In this document: piece by piece, positions 1 through 5,368 of the stretch
Numbering within the stretch: the stretch's first letter is position 1
How the letters are laid out: each line of letters starts with the position of its first letter
NCBI GenBank assembly: GCA_030632745.1
Contig: DAOVUE010000148.1
Coordinates: 1-5,368 of the forward strand
Source of the DNA: Pseudomonadota bacterium
GTDB taxonomy: Bacteria > Pseudomonadota > Gammaproteobacteria > GRL18
Direction: 5' to 3'
DNA length: 5,368 nucleotides
Notes under the pieces: model-generated
Seen by the model: the letters and a program-made list of their open reading frames with translations, nothing else
Told to the model about the DNA's origin: nothing
The model's database searches: none
Made by a program: the position numbers and the translations under genes

Positions 1-339
1 GAGCTTTTTCGTTATATGGTGAGTGAGGGTGTAGAAATTCTGACTATCGTTTCATCTTTTACTGCTACAACAGGCAAGGCTCACTGGGAAGTCCTCAACC
101 GGGCCAGAGCTATTGAAAACCTCAGTTTTGTTGTTTCTGCTGCTCAGGGCGGTTATCATGTGAATGGACGTGAGACCTTCGGTGACAGCATGATTGTTGA
201 TCCCTGGGGAAAGATTATGGATCGTCTTGCAAGAGGTTCAGGTTTTGCAATTGCTAATATTAAATCAGCTAATTTACAAAAAATTCGTAACAATTTCCCG
301 GTGTTAAAGCATATTAAGCTTCCCTGTCGTCTGGGCTGA
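1..339 (+). CDS. Nit1-like carbon-nitrogen hydrolase, C-terminal part (5' end outside window)
   Basis: The frame is open from base 1 and ends at TGA 337-339, leaving 112 residues. Seen: the fragment opens with ELFRY, which in this family follows the catalytic-cysteine segment (C-Y-D-x-R-F-P-E-L-F), so the nucleophile should lie about seven residues before the window. Conserved blocks follow: a TATTGKAHWEVL stretch, RARAIEN, AAQGGYHVNGRETFGDSMIVDPWG, and a C-terminal L-x-x-I-R-x-x-F-PV-x-x-H segment. This pattern matches the Nit1/YbeM branch of the nitrilase superfamily, whose known role is cytosolic hydrolysis of deaminated glutathione to 2-oxoglutarate and Cys-Gly (metabolite repair). The Glu and Lys of the Glu-Lys-Cys triad are not visible. 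An internal ATG at 16 is not the real start because homology extends upstream of it. The substrate is inferred from the family; another small amide is possible. A 39-bp gap with no evident terminator separates it from the next gene, so read-through is possible. Confidence 0.9.
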   Translation, partial: ELFRYMVSEGVEILTIVSSFTATTGKAHWEVLNRARAIENLSFVVSAAQGGYHVNGRETFGDSMIVDPWGKIMDRLARGSGFAIANIKSANLQKIRNNFPVLKHIKLPCRLG

Positions 340-367
340 TGGCCGTTTAATTAATGCCACTCTATAA

Positions 368-373
368 AAGGGG
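368..373 (+). promoter_or_regulatory. Strong Shine-Dalgarno for the substrate-binding lipoprotein
   Basis: AAGGGG lies 5 nt before the ATG at 379, a good match to the 16S anti-Shine-Dalgarno. It fixes the start of the lipoprotein gene. The rest of the 340-378 gap shows no convincing hairpin terminator. A TATAAA stretch at 363-368 abuts this site, too close to the start codon to be a credible -10 box. Confidence 0.75.
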
Positions 374-378
374 TTGAG

Positions 379-1368
379 ATGTCGCTGCTTTATTCTGTCT
401 GCCGCCTTCCCGGTGCTTTTTTTGCTGTCCTTATTCTATGCAGCAGCCTTTTTTCCTGTTCAGCAGAACAGGAATCACCGCTGCGGCTGGGAACCAATGT
501 CTGGCCTGGATATGAGCCTTTCTATCTGGCCAGAGATCTGGGTTATTATGATCAAAATCCTATTCATCTGATTGAACTCAAATCAGCCACTGAAGTGATA
601 CACGCTATACGAAATAATACTATAGAGGCAGCAGCCCTGACCCTGGACGAGGCTTTATTATTAGAATCCACTATTGATATCTGTATTATTGCCGTGCTGG
701 ATTTTTCCAATGGCGGCGATGTGGTATTAAGTCAGCCGGAAATTAAGTCGCTGCAGCAGCTCAAAGAAAAACGCATTGCTGTTGAACATAATGCTCTGGG
801 TGCATTAATGCTCAATGCAATGTTAAAAAAAGCAGACTTATCAATTAACGATATTGAATTGATACCTAAAACAGTAGATGAACATGTTTCTGCTTACAGA
901 AAACATGAAATTGATGCCGTGGTAACTTTCGAGCCCTATAGTAGTATTTTATTGGCTGAAGGTGCTCATTTACTATTTGACAGTAGTGAAATACCAAAGC
1001 AGATTATTGATGTACTGGTGATTAGAAAAGATGCTGTTAAGAACAATACGCACTCAATCGAAGCGCTGCTGCACGGGTTTTTTAAAGCAGCTCACTATCT
1101 TGGGGAAAAACCTGAGGATGCGGCAAGACGCATGGCATCCAGGCTCAATCTAAAGCCTGAAGAAGTATTAGCTTCTTATGCTGGTCTGATTATGCCTACG
1201 TTAGAGGAAAATATCATCTTATTCGGAGGCAAGCCGTCGCAACTGAATCAATCTGCTCAAGCAATGCTTAAATTAATGCTGGATGAGAAATTGATTGATC
1301 GTTCGGTAATCCCTTATGTTAATCTGGATGACTTATTTAATTCTCAATGGCTGCCAGAGCAATTATAA
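379..1368 (+). CDS. NMT1/TauA-like substrate-binding lipoprotein, probable sensory partner of the PAS receptor
   Basis: The 329-residue product starts at ATG 379 behind a good ribosome site. Residues 1-27 look like a lipoprotein signal: one early Arg (R9), a hydrophobic core at about 12-25, then lipobox L24-F25-S26-C27, with C27 the predicted lipidated residue. The mature part has the NMT1/ThiY/TauA-type fold: LRLGTNVWPGYEPFYLARDLGYY starts at about 35, a D-x-SNGGD segment lies at 108-114, an LKEKRIAVE-x-x-x-LG hinge-side block at 128-141, and DAVVTFEPY at 179-187. Family proteins bind small organic ligands such as pyrimidines, sulfonates or nitriles for ABC uptake. No permease or ATPase gene is adjacent; the next gene is a membrane PAS receptor, reached immediately or with a 22-bp overlap. 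I infer a ligand-sensing role rather than transport. The ligand cannot be named. Ser at +2 after the lipid Cys would, by enterobacterial Lol rules, favour the outer membrane. Confidence 0.85.
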   Translation: MSLLYSVCRLPGAFFAVLILCSSLFSCSAEQESPLRLGTNVWPGYEPFYLARDLGYYDQNPIHLIELKSATEVIHAIRNNTIEAAALTLDEALLLESTIDICIIAVLDFSNGGDVVLSQPEIKSLQQLKEKRIAVEHNALGALMLNAMLKKADLSINDIELIPKTVDEHVSAYRKHEIDAVVTFEPYSSILLAEGAHLLFDSSEIPKQIIDVLVIRKDAVKNNTHSIEALLHGFFKAAHYLGEKPEDAARRMASRLNLKPEEVLASYAGLIMPTLEENIILFGGKPSQLNQSAQAMLKLMLDEKLIDRSVIPYVNLDDLFNSQWLPEQL

Positions 1369-1370
1369 AC

Positions 1371-3218
1371 ATGAAGCCTGCAGGTATATCTCTTAGAATA
1401 ATAATTCCCGTGATCCTTGTTTTGGCGAGTCTGCTTTTTATTAGTGCCGCCTATCTGCAAATTAATTATAATCTCAAAAAGGAAGTGGTGAAAACATCAC
1501 TTCATCATGTGCAGCAGATAATGGAATCTGTACAGCGTTCTATTAATAATGCCCTGTCTGAAAACCATTGGGAAAAAGCAGAAACAGAGCTGCTGGCGAT
1601 CACTTATGATGTATCAATAGAAAAACTCTATCTTGTTTCAAACAGCAGAAAAATTATTTTATCCAATCATCTGTCACTAAAAAATAAGCAATATAGTGAT
1701 GACCAGCTGCAGTTGTTTTTTAAAGCAGGTGCCATGAAACCCTTTCTTAACAACATTAACGATGAAGAAATTATAGCTATTTATCCTATTACATCACCAC
1801 TTAAAAGTGGTGAATTTCGCAGCCGGGTGCTGGGAGCTCTGTATCTAAAATACAGTCTTAACCACATTATGACCCAGTATCAGTCCGTGTTTCAGAGAAA
1901 TATATGGCTGCTGTTTATTATAATGGCACTGACTCTGCTGGGGGTGACTATAGCTCTGAATGTACTAGTGGTGAACCCCATTGAATTTTTATCACGTTCC
2001 ATTCGTTGTGAAAGAGATCTAAGTAAACCGGTGATTATAGACCCTAAAGGCGTGGGAGAAATTGCCATACTGGCTAAAGAATTTAATATAAGAGAACAAT
2101 TAATTCGCCAGCAGTTTGAGCAAATCAGAGAAAAAGAAATTCTATTGCAGCGTGCTCAGGAAGTCACTCATGTAGGGATCAGCAAAAGGGAACTGCACAG
2201 CAATAAAATGATATGGTCTGAAGAACTCTATCGCATTCTGGGTCGAACTCAGGACATCATTGCAGCAACCTATGATGCTTTTGAAGCTTGCATTCATCCT
2301 GCAGATAGAGACAGCTACAGCAGTACGATCAGACAGCTCATCTCAAAGCCATCAGCTTATCAGATCGAGTATCGAATTATCCATCCTGATAATAGTATTC
2401 GCTTTATACGTGAGCAGGGTGAAATATTAGAAATTGCTGAAAAAAATCAATTGAATCTGGTGAGTGTGGTACAGGATATTACCGACCAGGAACAAGCTAA
2501 AAACTTTATCGAAATAAGTCCTGCGGTCCTGTTTCGCTGGAAAGCAGAAGAAAACTGGCCGGTGGATTTTGTTACCCAGAACATCAGTCAGTTTGGCTAT
2601 ACCCGTAAAGAATTTATTTCGGGTCAGATTAAATTTAATAATATTATTCATCCTGATGACAGAGAACAAGTGGCTCAGGAGGTGATACAATATACGCAGG
2701 AAAATACGGATCATTTTACTCAGGAGTACCGCATTATTACCCATGAAGGAAAAGTAAGATGGGTTGATGATCGAACCACAATAGAACGGAGTGCCAGCGG
2801 CGAAGTATTGTATTATACCGGTATAATGATTGATATTACTCATACTAAACAAATTGAAAGTGAGCATGAGGCATTAGGAAAAATTGTCAGAGACAGTTTA
2901 AATGAAATCTATATTTTTGATAAAGATTCGCTTCAATTTACTTATATAAACCGGGCCGCAGAAAAAAATATTGGTTATACACTGGATGAGATGGCAAGGA
3001 TGACGCCTATTGATATTGAACCGGAAATCAGTGCTGAACAATTTTTATCCCTGATACAGCCCCTGGAGGAAAATTCGGAGAAAGAAATTGTTTATGAAAC
3101 AACTCATCGTAGAAAAGACGGCAGTGAATATTTTATTGAAGTACATTTTCAGCTAATGAACTATCAGGAAAGACAACAATACATTGCTATTCTTCTTGAT
3201 CTCAGCCAACGCAAATAA
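1371..3218 (+). CDS. Membrane receptor with periplasmic sensor, HAMP-like linker and three PAS domains, no output domain
   Basis: This product has 615 residues from ATG 1371; an in-frame ATG at 1347 would add eight and overlap the lipoprotein gene by 22 bp. I prefer 1371 because a weak AGAG (1356-1359) lies 11 nt before it, while 1347 has no visible ribosome site. Numbering from 1371: TM1 at about 6-28; a periplasmic domain at about 29-176 with long helices then a beta-rich part resembling a Cache/PDC fold; TM2 at about 178-201; a short HAMP-like segment (NPIEFL at 202-207, GVGEIAILAKEFN at 227-239); a helical linker; PAS1 at about 265-372 (HPADRD 309-314, EYRIIHPDNS 333-342); PAS2 at about 373-491 (HPDDRE 427-432, EYRIITHEGKVRWV 452-465); PAS3 at about 501-615 (DSLNEIYIFD, YINRAAEKNIGYT, RRKDGSEY). 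It ends at DLSQRK, the usual PAS/output junction, with no kinase, GGDEF, EAL or methyl-accepting domain. Likely inner-membrane sensor paired with the upstream lipoprotein; how it signals is unknown. Confidence 0.85.
   Translation: MKPAGISLRIIIPVILVLASLLFISAAYLQINYNLKKEVVKTSLHHVQQIMESVQRSINNALSENHWEKAETELLAITYDVSIEKLYLVSNSRKIILSNHLSLKNKQYSDDQLQLFFKAGAMKPFLNNINDEEIIAIYPITSPLKSGEFRSRVLGALYLKYSLNHIMTQYQSVFQRNIWLLFIIMALTLLGVTIALNVLVVNPIEFLSRSIRCERDLSKPVIIDPKGVGEIAILAKEFNIREQLIRQQFEQIREKEILLQRAQEVTHVGISKRELHSNKMIWSEELYRILGRTQDIIAATYDAFEACIHPADRDSYSSTIRQLISKPSAYQIEYRIIHPDNSIRFIREQGEILEIAEKNQLNLVSVVQDITDQEQAKNFIEISPAVLFRWKAEENWPVDFVTQNISQFGYTRKEFISGQIKFNNIIHPDDREQVAQEVIQYTQENTDHFTQEYRIITHEGKVRWVDDRTTIERSASGEVLYYTGIMIDITHTKQIESEHEALGKIVRDSLNEIYIFDKDSLQFTYINRAAEKNIGYTLDEMARMTPIDIEPEISAEQFLSLIQPLEENSEKEIVYETTHRRKDGSEYFIEVHFQLMNYQERQQYIAILLDLSQRK
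1794..1813. repeat. Perfect 9-bp inverted repeat inside the PAS receptor gene
   Basis: TCACCACTT (1794-1802) is followed after two bases by its exact reverse complement AAGTGGTGA (1805-1813). As RNA it would form a stem of about 8 bp with a TAAA-type loop. It lies within the codons for the periplasmic domain (YPITSPLKSGEF region). No T-tract follows, so it is not a classical terminator. It could be chance or a local mRNA structure. Confidence 0.5.
2812..2827. repeat. Perfect 16-bp palindrome within the PAS2 coding region
   Basis: ATTATACCGGTATAAT reads the same on both strands, and each half ends in a TATAAT consensus -10 hexamer. I find no matching -35 hexamer at 16-18 bp on either strand, and the codons (YYTGIM) fit the protein, so the simplest view is chance in AT-rich coding DNA. 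It is recorded because perfect palindromes of this length are uncommon and can serve as operators. Confidence 0.45.
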
Positions 3219-3794
3219 TCAGATGGTCACATTTTCTTTAAGGTATTGAAATAATTGCCGGGCGCTTTTAGGCGCTTCATTCTGTTCAGATTCTTTTTTT
3301 GCATTTCTTAACAGCTGTCTCAGCCTGGAACGATCCAGTTCATAATATTGCTTAAGCAATTCATTAACAGCCGAATCTCCTTCAATAAGCAGCCTGTCTC
3401 TCCATATTTCCAGTTTGTGAAAATGAGCATTGTCTTCTACAGCCTGATGTTGATAACTCTCGTATTGAAAGCGTATAGCGTCTGCATCCGACTGGCGCAT
3501 TAATTTTCCAATGAGTTGTAATTGACGACGACCAGCACTATTACTATGAATAGTTTGTGCGAGCAATATGGCATCCAGCAGGCGTTCATTCAGATTAAAT
3601 TTCTGCAGCGTTTTGTTTGATAATTTAACCAGTTTTCCACCCAGTTTCTGCATTTCTTCTACATTGCGCTTTGCCTGAGATTTACTGATATAATGTTCAT
3701 CATCAATCTCTTCTTCAGAGCGGGTTTTGGCCCTGGCTCTGGCATCAGCTCTTGATTGAGCATTGGATTGTTTGTTTATATTTTTCTTTGCCAT
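3219..3794 (-). CDS. darP: Ribosome biogenesis factor DarP (YjgA, DUF615 family)
   Basis: This complete 191-residue gene starts at the ATG complementary to 3792-3794 and stops at TGA (complement of 3219-3221). Conserved family blocks are present in order: ISKSQAKR (36-43), LGGKLVKL (51-58), AGRRQLQLIGKLMRQ (87-101), FHKLEIWRDRLL (125-136), and LRNAKKESEQNEAPKSARQLFQYLK (162-186). E. coli YjgA, about 183 residues, is known to bind the late 50S precursor and promote large-subunit maturation; by homology this is a cytosolic, RNA-contacting assembly factor. The N-terminus is odd: E. coli has an acidic lead, whereas here residues 2-25 are basic, with an Arg/Ala/Lys run (RADARARAKTR) followed by a short acidic patch at 27-33. 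No alternative Met precedes residue 48, so this start is the only sensible ATG. It is transcribed against the PAS receptor, stop codon touching stop codon, and divergently from the Lon-like gene. The ribosome site is weak (AGAG about 10 nt upstream). Confidence 0.95.
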   Translation of the reverse strand: MAKKNINKQSNAQSRADARARAKTRSEEEIDDEHYISKSQAKRNVEEMQKLGGKLVKLSNKTLQKFNLNERLLDAILLAQTIHSNSAGRRQLQLIGKLMRQSDADAIRFQYESYQHQAVEDNAHFHKLEIWRDRLLIEGDSAVNELLKQYYELDRSRLRQLLRNAKKESEQNEAPKSARQLFQYLKENVTI

Positions 3795-3830
3795 GGTAAT
3801 AATACTCTATTCTTTCTGGATTAAACGCGA
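3795..3830. promoter_or_regulatory. 36-bp divergent intergenic region between darP and the Lon-like gene
   Basis: Both starts must take their leader from these 36 AT-rich bases. A TGGA at 3817-3820 lies 10 nt before the Lon-like ATG at 3831, and an AGAG read on the minus strand lies about 10 nt before the darP ATG. The space is too short for two separate full promoters, so at least one promoter probably lies inside the 5' end of the opposite gene. I could not pick out a convincing -35/-10 pair. Confidence 0.4.
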
Positions 3831-5368
3831 ATGACTGATACCCGTAACAACCAATCACAATCCTATGATAACCCATCACAGCATGCTTTGTCTTTGCAGC
3901 AGCTCTATAATCACTGCGATCTTAAAGATTTAGATTTTAGCACTACCGAAGATTTACCTGAACTAGAAGAAATTATTGGTCAGGATCGTGCTTTAACTGC
4001 TATTGAATTCGGTATGGGTATGAATCACAAAGGCTATAATTTATTTATACTGGGCTCAGAAGGAATTGGTAAAACAGCACTGATAAAAACATTATTAAAA
4101 AAACATTATGTCAATTGCAAGAAACCGTTTGACTGGTGTTATGTCAATAATTTTGATGATCCTCAACATCCCCGTTTTCTACGCCTGCCCATTGGTACTG
4201 CAAAGCCTTTAAGTGAGGCCATGGAGAAATTAGTTAAAATTATTTCTGCTTTAATCACCGCCGCGTTTCAGAGTGATGAATATACTTCCCAGATACAGGC
4301 CATTGAAGATGAAATCAATGAACGGGGTGATAAAGCACTGAATGAATTAATTGATAATGCAAAACAGGATAAAGTCGCAGTTATTCGTACGCCCAGTGGT
4401 TATACCCTGTCTGCTATTGTAGAGGGTGAAATCAGTAATCTGGACAGTTTTAAAAAACTGGACAAAGAAGTACAGACACAATTCAATACACAAATTGATA
4501 AGTATCAGGAATTATTACAGGAAACTCTCGCCAAAGTACCGCTTTGGGAGCAGGAGGGTAAGGAACAGCTGGATGCTCTGGACAAGAGTATTGTTACGCA
4601 ATTAGTTGACTCGGCCATGGAGGAATTATTTAAGGATTTTTCCGGCCTGGAGCCTGTTATTGAATATTTTACCGCAGTTAAAGATGATATTATCAATCAC
4701 CTGGAAGAATTTTACGAAGAAGATATTCACTCTAAAGATACTGGTGAAAAACGCAAACACATCAGTAAAACGGCAAATTTCCACCGCTATCTGGTGAATG
4801 TTCTGGTTGATAATTCTGAATCAGACGATATGCCTATTATTTTTGAAGACAATCCAACCTATTCCAATCTCATTGGCCGTATTGAACATCTGGCCTATTA
4901 TAATCCCAAAGAAGGGGAATTAAACAAAACGGATAATGCCCTGGGCTTAGGTAATCTCTTAACGGCTTTTACTTTGATCAAACCCGGTACTCTGCACAAG
5001 GCCAATGATGGTTATCTGCTGTTAGATGCAGAAAAAATACTGGTCAATCCTTACGCATGGGAAGGTTTAAAACGAGCCATTAAATCTTCCAGCATTTCTA
5101 TAGAACCATTAGATGAACTGCATAGTTTTTCAAGAACGGTGACACTGGAACCTGCACCGATTCCATTGCAGGTGAAGATAGTGTTAATTGGTGACCGGCA
5201 TATTTATCATTTGCTGAAAGAAAATGATACAGAATTTAATAAGCTGTTTAAAGTGAATGTTGATTTTTCTGAGGAAATGGACCGTAGTGATAAAATGGTG
5301 CATAAATATGCCCGTTTAATCGCTGATGTACAGCGTCAGGAAAGTGTATCGCCTATAGAACGCAGTGC
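3831..5368 (+). CDS. Lon-like ATP-dependent protease (AAA_32/LonB-type), N-terminal part; 3' end outside window
   Basis: An open frame of 512 codons runs without a stop from ATG 3831 to the window edge. In-frame TAA at 3822-3824 makes this the first possible start. A Gln/Asn-rich lead (3-24) precedes the family signature LQQLYNHCDLKDLDF (22-36) and LEEIIGQDRAL (45-55). Walker A is G75-SEGIG-K81-T82, within GYNLFILGSEGIGKT. Next comes a long charged, coiled-coil-prone middle region (about 140-290, including VIRTPSGYTL), normal for this family. The Walker B strand is LLLD (396-399) in GYLLLDAEKIL, and a sensor-1-like strand KIVLIGDR lies at 449-456. Known relatives (E. coli YcbZ/LonH, P. aeruginosa AsrA) are cytosolic AAA+ proteases with a C-terminal S16 Lon domain using a Ser-Lys dyad. 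That domain would lie beyond the window, so proteolytic competence is not shown here. Full-length relatives are around 800 residues. Confidence 0.92.
   Translation, partial: MTDTRNNQSQSYDNPSQHALSLQQLYNHCDLKDLDFSTTEDLPELEEIIGQDRALTAIEFGMGMNHKGYNLFILGSEGIGKTALIKTLLKKHYVNCKKPFDWCYVNNFDDPQHPRFLRLPIGTAKPLSEAMEKLVKIISALITAAFQSDEYTSQIQAIEDEINERGDKALNELIDNAKQDKVAVIRTPSGYTLSAIVEGEISNLDSFKKLDKEVQTQFNTQIDKYQELLQETLAKVPLWEQEGKEQLDALDKSIVTQLVDSAMEELFKDFSGLEPVIEYFTAVKDDIINHLEEFYEEDIHSKDTGEKRKHISKTANFHRYLVNVLVDNSESDDMPIIFEDNPTYSNLIGRIEHLAYYNPKEGELNKTDNALGLGNLLTAFTLIKPGTLHKANDGYLLLDAEKILVNPYAWEGLKRAIKSSSISIEPLDELHSFSRTVTLEPAPIPLQVKIVLIGDRHIYHLLKENDTEFNKLFKVNVDFSEEMDRSDKMVHKYARLIADVQRQESVSPIERS

Noticed and set aside
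360..369. TATAAA as a promoter -10 box for the lipoprotein gene
   Set aside because: It abuts the Shine-Dalgarno and lies about 10 bases from the start codon, leaving no room for a leader carrying that site.
374..571. Open frame of 65 codons on the + strand overlapping the lipoprotein start
   Set aside because: It lies in another frame of a gene with a clear signal peptide and conserved fold, and its own product shows no recognisable features.
2427..2867. 146-codon open frame on the - strand
   Set aside because: It is antisense to the PAS1/PAS2 region, where the + strand shows strong family motifs; its translation is Phe/Ile/Leu-rich as expected from an antisense of AT-rich coding DNA.
3216..3300. 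A frameshift or early stop hiding the receptor's missing output domain
   Set aside because: The bases after the stop encode the conserved C-terminus of DarP on the other strand, so there is no room for a frame-shifted output domain here.
4240..4700. Apparent large insertion between Walker A and Walker B of the Lon-like protein
   Set aside because: The segment carries family-typical features (charged helices and the RTPSGYTL block), so the wide spacing is normal for this protease family.
4505..4797. Two 63-codon open frames, one on each strand
   Set aside because: Both lie inside the continuous Lon-like reading frame, which keeps family motifs on both sides.

Overview
This window looks like chromosomal DNA of an AT-rich (by eye about 40% GC) gammaproteobacterium. 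The main evidence is a good DarP/YjgA (DUF615) protein, a Nit1-type carbon-nitrogen hydrolase close to it, and a proteobacterial Lon-like (AAA_32 type) protease. The genus cannot be read from the sequence. I see no rRNA, tRNA, CRISPR array, insertion sequence or phage gene.

Layout: (1) 1-339 (+), the C-terminal part of a Nit1-like amidase, cut by the window start. (2) 379-1368 (+), a lipoprotein of the NMT1/TauA-like periplasmic substrate-binding fold. (3) 1371-3218 (+; a start at 1347 is possible), a membrane receptor with two transmembrane helices, a periplasmic sensor, a HAMP-like linker and three PAS domains, but no output domain. (4) 3219-3794 (-), darP/yjgA, which converges on the receptor with no base between the two stop codons. 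(5) 3831-5368 (+), the first 512 codons of a Lon-like ATP-dependent protease, divergent from darP across 36 bp and running off the window. Coding density is nearly complete; the longest gene-free gap is 39 bp.

The most interesting part is the pair at 379-3218. An orphan binding lipoprotein, with no permease or ATPase gene beside it, is followed at once by a membrane PAS receptor. The simplest reading is a two-part sensor in which the lipoprotein presents a ligand to the periplasmic domain of the receptor, in the manner known for NspS-MbaA or LuxP-LuxQ. The receptor stops right after its third PAS domain, where a GGDEF, EAL or histidine-kinase domain would normally begin. The pair also sits between the nit-like gene and darP, where tldD is found in Pseudomonas-like genomes, and the Lon-like gene sits where pmbA would be expected. 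The window may therefore hold an insertion or rearrangement in an otherwise conserved housekeeping neighbourhood.
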